From the NCBI GenBank assembly GCA_023475265.1, contig JAMCWE010000021.1, forward strand, positions 16,738 through 80,737: a stretch of 64,000 nt of DNA. The letters run 5' to 3'. The DNA comes from Bacteroidota bacterium (GTDB lineage Bacteria > Bacteroidota > Ignavibacteria > Ignavibacteriales > Ignavibacteriaceae). The notes beneath the pieces are model-generated. The model was not told the origin of the DNA. It did not search any database and saw nothing but the letters and a program-made list of their open reading frames with translations. The position numbers and the translations under genes are program-made. Of the stretch, positions 56,045 to 64,000 are shown piece by piece (positions within the stretch are counted from its first letter, which is position 1; every line of letters starts with the position of its first letter).

Positions 56045-58838
56045 TTAAAATTCCATTGATAAACCGAGCTTAACTTCGCGCGGCGGCTGATAGTAAGTCG
56101 GCTGATTAAAATATTCATCTGCCGAATGAACTGATGGAATTTTTTTTGATAAATCATCTGTAGCAACAGCAACACTTTGATTAGCCACCAAAGTATAAGT
56201 TGCACGACCGGTATCATTATAAACAACACGTTCGTTTAGAGTATCGAATAGATTGAATATCTTTAAGAAAATTGTAAAATCGAATCCATAAAGAGATAAT
56301 GCTTTTTCAGCAAGAAGATCAATGACAGCTTGAGACGGCCTTCTGCCGCTGTTAGCCCGCAAGTAAATTTGATTACCGGAGATTTGCGGAGTGTACGGCA
56401 AACCTGTTCCAAGCCGCCCAACTAAAGTTATATTCCAATCACTTTTGCCGACGGAGACAGTTGCATTTAAAGTATGAGTTTGGTCCCATGTTAAGTAGAC
56501 TGGAATCTTTTCGCTCTGCCTGCCCGAAGCTAAGTCTAAGAAAAATGCATCGGTGTTTGTTTCGTTTCCTTCGGCAACCTGAAAAGTATAATCTAGCGTA
56601 ACTCCGATAATGCTTTGAAGAGTTCTTCTTTTAATTAAAGAGAAAGTAATTCCTTTAACATTTCCGTAATCTTTATTTACATATTTAAAATAAGTTTGGT
56701 CGCCGCTTATTCTAATTTCCTGCATAGCTAAAAGATCGCGGATATCTTTATAAAACCCGGTTACATTAAAAGCTAAATCTTCCATCAACTGCTGCTGCAG
56801 ACCGAGCTCATAAGTAACTGTTTTTTCCGGATTGAGATTTGCATTTCCGAAAATTGGAGTTCCCATCGCAAGACTGTATTTGAAATACGGATTCGTATAA
56901 AGATATGAGAACGGCGGCATCTGAAAAAAATGTCCGTAAGAAAAATGAATTATTCCTTGATCTGTAATCGGAAATGAAATTCCAACTCTCGGACTAAATT
57001 GATGCTTTGCCGGTGCTGTTGCCAGCAATGAATTCGGATCAATTGCGGATGGAATATTTGGATAATTTGGTGAAGGATAAAATATATCAGTCGAGTATTG
57101 TGAGTTCGCATTAAAATAATCATACCTGAGACCAACATTCAATATTATGCTTTTGAATTCCATCTTATCTTGCACATAAGCTGAAAATTCTTTCGGTTTC
57201 TTGATGTAGTAATCATGATTGGTGGTTGAAAGGGCCGGAATAGTTGGCGAAGTATAAGTTGTTGAATCACGGAGTATTGTAAAATTTTCAAAATCTAATT
57301 GATGAGATTTATAATCAACTCCTAATTTAACTTCATGATTGTTCGTAATCTGACTCGTCAAATCAAATTTAGCGCCGATTGTTTTCGATCTTTGGTAATA
57401 CTGACCGTTCAAAGTACCGCCGGAAAGAAAAGTGTAAGAGGCAACAGGATTTAATTTGTAGTCCGGCTGATAGCGGGGGTCGGCATGAACATCATATAGA
57501 TTACTACCCGAAAGATTGCTTACCATACCCGGATAATAATTTACCGTATTTCCGCTGCCATCTAATAAAGGATAAAGAAATTGTTTATAGTCGTTAAAGT
57601 TGTAAGATCCATGAAGCGTATAGAAAGTTTTTTCATTTAATGCATGTCTAATTTCAATAGAGTTGAGCAAACCTAATTCATAATTATTATACATAGCATC
57701 AGGGTTGTATTTAAAATCCTGGCTGTAATTTTTATAATCTGATCTTGAATAAATCAAATCATAATTAATCTTTAACATTGGAAAAGGTTTATAAGTAAGC
57801 TTTGCTGTGCCGCTGAAATCCTGGCTAGGATTCATGGGAACAACAGCACCGTCGCCGGTTGAAGCTATTCTTATATCATTAGGATTTGTGGGATTTATAT
57901 AAACCGAATCAGTCGTGTTATGCTCTCTAATTCCATAAAGCCAACCTTTTTCTCTGTCGTATCTGCCGGAAACAAAAAACAGAAGCTTATTTGAAGCGAA
58001 TGGAACCGGACCTCCCAAAGTCATTTCACCGGTATAAGTACTTAATGGATTGACATTATTAATATTGAAGAAGACATTTTCTCTTGAGCTTAAATGGTCA
58101 CCGGTATAAAAAGAAATTTTACCTTTATAAACGCTGCCGCCTTCTTTCGTAACTGTGTTTACAATTCCGCTTAAAGCGTTTCCGTATTCTGCATTGAATG
58201 TACCGCTTACAACAGAAAGCTCCTGGATAGCATTGGTGGCAATTGAAACAGTCTTTGTGTTATCAAAAGGATTTGCAATAGAAACGCCGTTGACGGTATA
58301 AAGAATTTCATTTGACCGCCCACCTCTGATATGAAGATCGCCGCCAGCGCCTTCAACAATTCCGGCTTGAAGAGTTAATAACTGGCTAATGCTTTCTACA
58401 GGCAGGTTATCAATTTGATCAGCATCCACAGTTACTTGCGATGAAGTAAGATCAGTCCTGATAAGCGGCGACTGAGCCTGTACAACTATAGTTTCAAGCT
58501 GAACAGATTCAGGCATGAGAGTTACATCTAACTTAGTTGTAAAATCAACTGCAATTCTTACGTCGACAAATTGTTTTTTTTGATAGCCGACAGCGGAAAT
58601 ATTAATAGTATATTTTCCTGGAGGGAGATTGTTGATAAGATAGTACCCTTCTAAATCAGTTGCCGCACCGAAAACCGTTCCGGCAACAAGAATGTTTACG
58701 CCAATCATTGGCTGATATCATTGGCTGATTGGTTTCGCCGTCTTTAATATAACCGGCAAGCTTACCGGTTGTACCTGCAAAGGAAAGTTGAGACAGCAAA
58801 ATAGAAAATAACAAGAACGAAAAAGCCCTTTTAACCAT
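56045..58838 (-). pseudogene. TonB-dependent receptor interrupted by a 13-bp frameshift
   Basis: Two frames make one receptor. Residues from ATG 58838 (signal MVKRAFSFLLFSILLSQLSFAG, then the carboxypeptidase-like GKLAGYIKDGETNQPMI) stop early, while the other frame continues with GVNILVAGTVFGAATDLEG, the plug (QLETIVVQAQSPLIRTDL, GGDLHIRGGRSNEILYTVNGV) and a 22-strand-type barrel ending PPREVKLGLSMEF. Removing one copy of the 13-bp repeat at 58704-58729 restores a single frame. A GGAGG ribosome site precedes the ATG. It may be off-phase, a true pseudogene or a sequencing error. Confidence 0.85.
58704..58729 (-). repeat. 13-bp tandem duplication causing the frameshift
   Basis: ATCATTGGCTGAT is present twice head-to-tail (58704-58716, 58717-58729). 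With both copies the receptor frame shifts by one; with a single copy the protein reads NQPMIGVNI, a normal CarboxypepD_reg-like motif. A direct repeat of this kind is what replication slippage makes and unmakes. Confidence 0.9.
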
Positions 58839-59277
58839 CGAAACCTCCTGAATATTATAATTACTGAAGGTGAATGGACAACAAAATTGTGGGTTTTAAA
58901 ATGAATCCCCACTTGATCCAATAATTTACGTATTGAAAATAGAAATATTGATTTTTGATGTCAAGAAATTTGTAAAAAAGAATTTTCGTTAAATAGAGTT
59001 TAATTGTCTAATTGTACAAATGTTTAATTGTACTTAGTTCAATTATATTTAGCTTGAGTTTAAATTGGTATTGACGAATTCAATCTATTCCGGGATCAAA
59101 TATTCCATCATTGCTTTAGGGTGGATGATGATAGTAATTAACATTTTGATAAAGCGGAGTATAATTTAAGTCAATGGGTTTTCACAGAGATATCAAAGGG
59201 TTTTGAATGGGTTTTTGAAGCTGGCTGAATTGATATAAGTTAGAGACGCACCGCAGTGCGTCTCTACAAATTATAAT
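58839..59277. other. Intergenic region with a REP-like hairpin
   Basis: 439 bp without a gene, upstream of the TonB receptor and downstream of the VCBS protein. The promoter for the receptor-cargo-PorV cluster should lie in the left part, which is AT-rich. A perfect hairpin lies at 59241-59266 (described separately). No open frame is convincing. Confidence 0.45.
59241..59266. repeat. 11-bp-stem palindrome of the 'GAGACGCAC' type
   Basis: TAGAGACGCAC, loop CGCA, GTGCGTCTCTA form a perfect hairpin 11 bp past the stop of the gene at 59278. There is no T-tract. Palindromes with this GAGACGCA core are scattered in many bacterial genomes (recalled from Bacteroidota and cyanobacteria), so it is probably a mobile REP-like element that may also end transcripts. 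Confidence 0.65.
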
Positions 59278-61134
59278 TTATTTGAGTAAAGTCATTTTGA
59301 TAGACTTTGTAAAATTCCCGAATTTATATTGGCAGATATAATTTCCGCTTGCAACTTTTCGTCCAAAGTTATTTGTTCCATCCCACGCAACTTCATAGCT
59401 TCCTCTTGCATAATTCTGATTGTTAATCAGAGTCGCAACTTCATTGCCGAGGATATCAAATATCTTCATTGTAATTTTATCGGCAACCGGCAAGCTGAAT
59501 CTGATCATGGTAGATGGGTTAAATGGATTCGGATAATTCTGATCGAGAGTGTAATTATCCGGAGTTATGATTTTTATATCCTTAACACTAATCCCAGTAG
59601 AAGTACCTCCTTCAAGAATACGAAGCGACCATCTTTTCGGATTAAGTATTTTCAATGAAACTGTATCATAAGCACTCTTTGAAGAATTCCATGTTATATT
59701 TTTTACTGTAAGACTGTCGGGAATAGTTTGATAAGGAATAATAATATCTTGTTTACCAGTATGAAAAAGATCTGTATTCCTAATAAATATTTTTGAAGCA
59801 ATCGAAGCATCATTTCTGTTGAAAATAATTGTAGTATCTATTACGCCAAGAGAATCTTTAATTACAATTATGTGATTTTCAGTTGTAACATCGCCTTTGT
59901 AGAGTACGGAAAACTTCCAATTTGCTAAATTTGTTTTATCACCACCTTCATATTCGGCAGACATAATGTTTCTCGGATAACCGCTCGACACATAAATATG
60001 CTTCTTACCGTTTCCTTCAACATCCCCATAACCGATGCCATAGGTATTATCGGACCAATTGTTAGAGACCGAATCATAAAGTGAAGAAAAATCAAGATTA
60101 AAAACATTCGTGCTGTCAATCTCGTTTGTGGTTTGTTGGTTTTCGAAATGTATCATGTGTACAAAACTTTTGTGTAAAAGTTTGCCGTCTAAAGAAGTTG
60201 CTGAATAAGTTGGTAAATAAACCTCTTCACGACCATCACCATCAATATCATAAGCCATTCCGCCGAACAATGCAACGTCATCATATCCTTGCCCTAAATA
60301 ATAATTTTGTTTTCCGTTTGTTGTGTCAGCTAATTTATAAGTATCGGGCGCGATAGGATTTAACATTGTAATATTTTTTAAATTCCAATTATGGACTAAA
60401 ATTTCTTTTTTGCCATTACCCAGAAAATCAGCAGCTATCATAGCGTAAGGAGATCCGCCGCTAAGTCCCCAGGCTCCTAAATCAGGTCTAGCACCAACAT
60501 ATTCTACATTGAAGCCTGAAAATCCCGGATCATTTGTACTCCAATCACCCGAAGCGCTAATGACATAATAAGCATCAGTAGCGTTTGTTGATGCATTATA
60601 TGCGACAGTTAATTCATTTTGTCCATCTCCATCTACATCGCTGCATTCCATATACTCACAATTTCCAGTTGTATTTAATAAAGTAGGAGTTGTAATTAAT
60701 TGTGAAATCTGATTACCAAAGTTATAAGAACCTGCTACTCCATCCCATTCAAAAATATAAATTCCATTTGCGTTACTTTGATAAATCACCTCAACTTTAC
60801 CATCATTATCAAGATCGCCAAAAAGTACGTAACGAGGAGTTGATCCACCGCCGCCACTTGTTAAAACAGGTGAAGTCCATACCATTTTTAGTGAATCATT
60901 ACCCACCGGAATGAAAACACTTACAGTTCCATTTTTAGAATAGTTAGTGACGGCAATTGCCGGTGTTCCATCACCAAATGGATTTGCTGCATAAGCAACT
61001 CCTCTAATGCTGTAAAGTCCGGAGTATAAACTATCCGTGGGTGGATAATTATATGCATATACAATTTTTGATTGAGAATAAAGAAATGAAACATTGGAAA
61101 GAAGAAATAAAACGAACAGTACAATTTTTCTCAT
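59278..61134 (-). CDS. Secreted VCBS/FG-GAP repeat protein with T9SS sorting tail
   Basis: This 618-residue protein has a signal peptide (MRKIVLFVLFLLSNVSFLYSQ) and a beta-propeller-like series of FG-GAP/VCBS repeats (DLDNDGKVEVIYQ, DVDGDGQNELTVAY, DIDGDGREEVYLP, DVEGNGKKHIYV). A T9SS type A domain starts NYPNPFNPSTMIRFSL and ends ASGNYICQYKFGNFTKSIKMTLLK. It is likely an extracellular, calcium-stabilised adhesin or polymer-binding protein. The ATG at 61134 with GGGAG 8 nt upstream is preferred over TTG 61149. Confidence 0.9.
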   Translation of the reverse strand: MRKIVLFVLFLLSNVSFLYSQSKIVYAYNYPPTDSLYSGLYSIRGVAYAANPFGDGTPAIAVTNYSKNGTVSVFIPVGNDSLKMVWTSPVLTSGGGGSTPRYVLFGDLDNDGKVEVIYQSNANGIYIFEWDGVAGSYNFGNQISQLITTPTLLNTTGNCEYMECSDVDGDGQNELTVAYNASTNATDAYYVISASGDWSTNDPGFSGFNVEYVGARPDLGAWGLSGGSPYAMIAADFLGNGKKEILVHNWNLKNITMLNPIAPDTYKLADTTNGKQNYYLGQGYDDVALFGGMAYDIDGDGREEVYLPTYSATSLDGKLLHKSFVHMIHFENQQTTNEIDSTNVFNLDFSSLYDSVSNNWSDNTYGIGYGDVEGNGKKHIYVSSGYPRNIMSAEYEGGDKTNLANWKFSVLYKGDVTTENHIIVIKDSLGVIDTTIIFNRNDASIASKIFIRNTDLFHTGKQDIIIPYQTIPDSLTVKNITWNSSKSAYDTVSLKILNPKRWSLRILEGGTSTGISVKDIKIITPDNYTLDQNYPNPFNPSTMIRFSLPVADKITMKIFDILGNEVATLINNQNYARGSYEVAWDGTNNFGRKVASGNYICQYKFGNFTKSIKMTLLK

Positions 61135-61183
61135 GTTGAGTTCTCCCAATTAAGTTGATGAAAAAGATTGGCCAGGTTAGATG

Positions 61184-61870
61184 TTATTCAACCTGGGCCA
61201 AATATTGATTAACTTCTCTGTTAGCTGTGGAGGATGCGTAGTCTTTTTTTATTGTTTCGAACATTTCTTTTGCAGATTTGTTATTCCCGGCAGTTAGATA
61301 ATTTATTCCGGCGTGTAAAAGATAATCTGAATTAAGTACATCTTCTTTAGAAACGTGGGCAGCTTTTTTATAAAGCCCGGCAGCTTTTTCGAAATCTTTT
61401 TTGTCTGCATAATATCCAGCTTGACCGGCAAGAGCAGTTGCTTCGAAGACATCTATACTTCCACTATAATCTTTATAATAATTGAAAGCATCATCAGTTT
61501 TACCAAGGAAATTATAGCTGTTAGCGAGATAAATTTTTGCAGTTTCTCCGTTCTCAGTACTTCCGTATTCTTCTACAATTCTTTTTAAGCCAAGAATATC
61601 TGTGCCGGCTTGTCCTTCAATAGCTTCAAGATAAGCTCCGCCGTCATAGAGACTCATTACGCGTGCAAGCTGAACTCCGGCTTCTTTATTTTGCTGGCTT
61701 TTATGGTTCAAGTAAAAAGCAACAAGAGCAATTACTACAATCAGAGCACCAGCATAAGATAAAACACGCTTTGAGTTTTCAGTAAAATAGCCGTAAGATT
61801 TATAATAAAATGAAACTAGTTTGTCTTCTTTAATTTCTTTTTTCGAAAGTTTTTTCTTTTTAGTGAGCAT
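61184..61870 (-). CDS. Membrane-anchored TPR protein (YfgM-like)
   Basis: This 228-residue protein has a Lys-rich start, one membrane helix (about 38-55), and periplasmic TPR-like repeats (NSYNFLGKTDDAFNYYKDYSG, FEKAAGLYKKAAHVSKED, INYLTAGNNKSAKEMFETI). The layout resembles YfgM/TPR_21 ancillary SecYEG-chaperone proteins, but sequence identity is not established. Upstream of the VCBS gene by 49 bp on the same strand. Confidence 0.8.
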   Translation of the reverse strand: MLTKKKKLSKKEIKEDKLVSFYYKSYGYFTENSKRVLSYAGALIVVIALVAFYLNHKSQQNKEAGVQLARVMSLYDGGAYLEAIEGQAGTDILGLKRIVEEYGSTENGETAKIYLANSYNFLGKTDDAFNYYKDYSGSIDVFEATALAGQAGYYADKKDFEKAAGLYKKAAHVSKEDVLNSDYLLHAGINYLTAGNNKSAKEMFETIKKDYASSTANREVNQYLAQVE

Positions 61871-62206
61871 TATTTATTCCTAGTTTTAACTTTTTAGGAT
61901 TATAAATTAAAATTTTGTTCTGCGAATTTAACAATATTTTTGTAAAAACCATTAGTTAATAGGAAAATTTTTCCTTACGTCACGTTAATTTCTTTAGATG
62001 AAAGGTTTAAGCTAAAAAATGTTTTGGGAGTAGAATGCCGAAATAGTACTTCATTATCCGATATTCGTCCTGCAATTCGGGATAAATAATGAATATCGAA
62101 CAAGGAATATTGAATTGAGAAGTTCAACTTATTCAATTTCAGAATAAGTTCTGGTTAAGAGTTAAAAGTATAATTACTAATCTTCTAAAAACTAACGTAT
62201 AATTAG
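61871..62206. other. Intergenic region with an 8-bp inverted repeat
   Basis: 336 bp without a gene. CGATATTC (62059-62066) and GAATATCG (62091-62098) are an inverted repeat in the middle of a GAATATCGAACAAGGAAT-type segment, a kind of sequence I recall as recurring between genes in Bacteroidota. The rest is AT-rich with no clear frame. The region beyond it leads into the tRNA 3' end. Confidence 0.45.
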
Positions 62207-62280
62207 TGCGCCCAGAAGGAATCGAACCCTCAGCCTTCGGAACCGGAATCCGACGTTCTATCCAGTTGAACTATGGGCGC
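62207..62280 (-). tRNA. tRNA-Arg (anticodon CCG)
   Basis: On the minus strand a 74-nt cloverleaf folds: acceptor GCGCCCA with TGGGCGC plus discriminator A, D arm with GTTCAACTGGATAGAAC, anticodon stem TCGGA/TCCGA enclosing loop TTCCGGT (anticodon CCG), and T arm with GGTTCGATTCC. CCA is not encoded. It decodes CGG, for which argS (27155) supplies the synthetase. Confidence 0.95.
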
Positions 62281-62439
62281 AGCGTTTCTTAAGAACAAAG
62301 TAATAAGAATTAAAGATTACAAATCTACTTGTTAAAAATATAAATAATTTTCTAATAAACTAGAATTTTTAAGGCAAATGAAGTTTCCTCTTTTTTATTT
62401 CTGCTTTAAGTTGGTCCGGTATATATCTGCTTGAGTCCC

Positions 62440-63240
62440 TCATCTCTTTATCCAAAAAATTGTTTTAGGCGGAAAATATATTTTACTGTCTATTGGATTT
62501 AACTCGGCATAAATTATCCCGCTATAAATTCCGTTTATATTCCACTTATCTATTTTTATAATTCCATTTAGTAATGTATCGGTATATACAAATCTATTTG
62601 AACCATTTGAATCGTTAAATATTTGAACGTAATCAATCAGCTTAGGTAATCTGTTTAAAGTATTATTTAGAAATTTTATCTGCAAAATCTTATTGCTTTC
62701 ATCTCCGACAATGCCTTGTATATTCAACAAAACAGTATCCTGATTAATCGTAATATTCCATCGTGCATTTGGATCCATAGGAAACAGAGGATAAATATCT
62801 TGTTCATTTAATGCCTGCTCATCATTATTGATTATGCTTATTCCTTTCTCATAAATTTCAGATAATTCAATTGTCTTTTGCACATCTACTATTTTATTGT
62901 TTACACTTAATTGGAGTTTCACATTTACGTTCTTAGTCTGCGGCAAATAAGGCATGAATGAATAAACAGTATCACCTTTAACACTATCAGTAATTGACCA
63001 TAAATCATTAAATAAAATACCAGACGAATAAATAAATGAACCGGAAGATTCGTTTAATATAATTTTTAGTTTGTCGCCAAGTTTGGGAACGGTAGGTTCA
63101 ATACTTTTTATATAAAACTGAGATTCGGCGGAGGATTCGTTTATATTAGTTTTTCTTGAGCAGCACTGAAACGTGAATATTAAAATAAGAAGCAGAAAAG
63201 CAAAATAATTTTGAAATACATAAATCAATTTTTTAGACAT
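62440..63240 (-). CDS. Hypothetical exported protein, possible lipoprotein
   Basis: This 266-residue protein starts with a signal-like helix (FAFLLLILIFTFQCCSR) where the FQCC is a weak lipobox candidate, then beta-rich sequence with no recognised domain (IKSIEPTVPKLGDKLKIILN resembles a surface Ig-like opening). Its role is unknown. It stands alone between the tRNA and the hairpin pair at 63261. Confidence 0.65.
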   Translation of the reverse strand: MSKKLIYVFQNYFAFLLLILIFTFQCCSRKTNINESSAESQFYIKSIEPTVPKLGDKLKIILNESSGSFIYSSGILFNDLWSITDSVKGDTVYSFMPYLPQTKNVNVKLQLSVNNKIVDVQKTIELSEIYEKGISIINNDEQALNEQDIYPLFPMDPNARWNITINQDTVLLNIQGIVGDESNKILQIKFLNNTLNRLPKLIDYVQIFNDSNGSNRFVYTDTLLNGIIKIDKWNINGIYSGIIYAELNPIDSKIYFPPKTIFWIKR

Positions 63241-63260
63241 ACATTTTCCCTTTTATTTAT

Positions 63261-63336
63261 ATCGGGACGTTGTCCCGATCTTAAATATCAGATGCTTTCA
63301 GCATCTTAATGCTCATCAGAGTTCTTGAAGGAACAA
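63261..63336. repeat. Orphan REPtron-type hairpin pair
   Basis: ATCGGGAC-GTT-GTCCCGAT (63261-63279) is followed by AGATGCT-TTC-AGCATCT (63290-63306): the same GTT-loop then TTC-loop order as at 5657-5700 and 5841-5884, with wholly different stems. A weaker GAA-loop hairpin (GTTC...GAAC, 63321-63334) follows. It has no transposase of its own within the window. Confidence 0.75.
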
Positions 63337-63428
63337 ATATCTAAGCCAATGAAATTTTTCTTGTCAGTAATTATATAATACAAAATCGAATCTTGAAAGG
63401 CTTCGATAATACCAAAAATGTAAAATGA

Positions 63429-64000
63429 TTAATTAATTTCAGCAAGTTTAGTTATATCCTTATTCTCCAAAATATTCTTAGAATAACCAGTTGCAGAAAC
63501 TTCAATCATCGCATTACCCAAGTCTTCCAATGTGCATATATAATTTAATAAAAAGATTTTCAAAATTGGATATAATAATCCAATCACTTTGGAAATTGAA
63601 TAAGCATTCTTTAATCCTTTAATGGGTTTTATAAATCCGGGTCTAAACAAATACACAGCTTTGAAAGGAAGCTTCATTAAATGATTTTCTGTTTTGCCTT
63701 TTACTCTTGCCCACATAATGCGGCCTTTTTCAGAACTATCGGTTCCTGTTCCGGAAACATAACAGAACGTCATATCGGAATTAAGCTTTGACAAAGCAGA
63801 TGCTGCCTGCATTGTTAAGTCGTATGAAATCCGGCTGTAATCTTTCTCTTTCATTCCAACTGATGAAACACCAAGGCAGAAGAAACAAGCATTGAAACCA
63901 ATTAGCTGATTTTCGATTGAAGAATAATTGTAGAAATCATTATGAACAATTTCCTTCAGCTTTTGATGCTTAGTATTGCAGGATTTCCTTCCAATGAGAT
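63429..64000 (-). CDS. NAD(P)-binding epimerase-like protein (5' end beyond window)
   Basis: The frame stays open past the ATG at 63854 to the window edge, giving at least 190 residues of a short-chain/epimerase-like protein. Visible are LIGFNACFFCLGVSSVG followed by YSRISYDLTMQAASAL, FCYVSGTGTDSSEKG (Tyr/Ser of an atypical SDR active site), KGKTENHLMKL and YLFRPGFIKP. It resembles HTATIP2/YbjT-type NAD(P)H-binding proteins of unknown substrate. The N-terminal Rossmann loop lies outside the window, so the start cannot be given. Confidence 0.75.
   Translation of the reverse strand, partial: LIGRKSCNTKHQKLKEIVHNDFYNYSSIENQLIGFNACFFCLGVSSVGMKEKDYSRISYDLTMQAASALSKLNSDMTFCYVSGTGTDSSEKGRIMWARVKGKTENHLMKLPFKAVYLFRPGFIKPIKGLKNAYSISKVIGLLYPILKIFLLNYICTLEDLGNAMIEVSATGYSKNILENKDITKLAEIN

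Noticed and set aside
58656..58838. A separate 60-residue secreted peptide gene
   Set aside because: It is the signal peptide and first domain of the TonB receptor; its apparent end is caused by the 13-bp duplication.

Overview
The window is AT-rich chromosomal DNA from a bacterium that looks like a member of the Ignavibacteria / Chlorobi side of the Bacteroidota (FCB) group. The evidence is: secreted proteins ending in type IX secretion (T9SS) sorting tails with 'NYPNPF' motifs, a PorV/PorQ-like outer-membrane protein beside a TonB-dependent receptor, Bacteroidota-only-looking families such as the MPYR-type protein at 3170, a TAnnTTTG-type -7 promoter element in front of the trp leader, and frequent but not universal Shine-Dalgarno sites. 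The assignment is inferred from gene content; no 16S gene is present.

Layout. 1-2.3 kb: the tail of an SSB-like protein, a Gfo/Idh/MocA oxidoreductase and an RNase Z-like hydrolase. 2.3-6.6 kb is the accessory part: a 21/42-bp tandem-repeat array just upstream of a conserved uncharacterised MPYR-type protein, a DUF1883 gene translationally coupled to a two-helix membrane protein, a cassette-like imperfect inverted repeat, a SieB-like membrane protein, and a RAYT/IS200-type transposase framed by many small hairpins (a REPtron). 6.6-30.7 kb is mostly housekeeping: nat, uvrA, YigZ, MarR, O-methyltransferase, a T9SS subtilase, lepB, lepA, ppx, a GT9 glycosyltransferase, deoxynucleoside kinase, folK, folB, pgeF, surE, phzF, a VWA membrane protein, comF, argS, rsfS and panD.

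30.9-38.6 kb is a complete tryptophan operon (leader peptide and attenuator, trpE-G-D-C-F, a DAHP synthase, trpB-A). The leader carries runs of Tyr and Trp codons, and the DAHP synthase gene couples entry into the shikimate pathway to the same control. 38.9-50.8 kb continues with an RRM protein, ridA, mazG, phoH, a LysM protein, a small coiled-coil lipoprotein, radC, an LppC-like protein, a TPR protein, guaA, gcvH, accC-accB and efp.

50.8-61.9 kb is the envelope region: a second, separate 21-bp tandem-repeat array (13 units), then (reading leftward on the minus strand) a TPR protein, a VCBS/T9SS protein, a TonB-dependent receptor that is out of frame because of a 13-bp tandem duplication, a 1187-residue secreted protein and a PorV-like protein. 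The window closes with tRNA-Arg(CCG), a hypothetical lipoprotein, an orphan copy of the REPtron-type hairpin pair, and the 3' part of an NAD(P)-binding epimerase-like gene running off the end.

Most notable for follow-up: (1) the 21/42-bp repeat arrays and the MPYR gene; (2) the REPtron whose hairpin loops are conserved while stems differ; (3) the DUF1883/2-TM/SieB-like islet with an attC-like inverted repeat; (4) the multi-aromatic trp leader; (5) folK with no ordinary start codon (AUU proposed); (6) the 13-bp duplication switching a TonB receptor out of frame.
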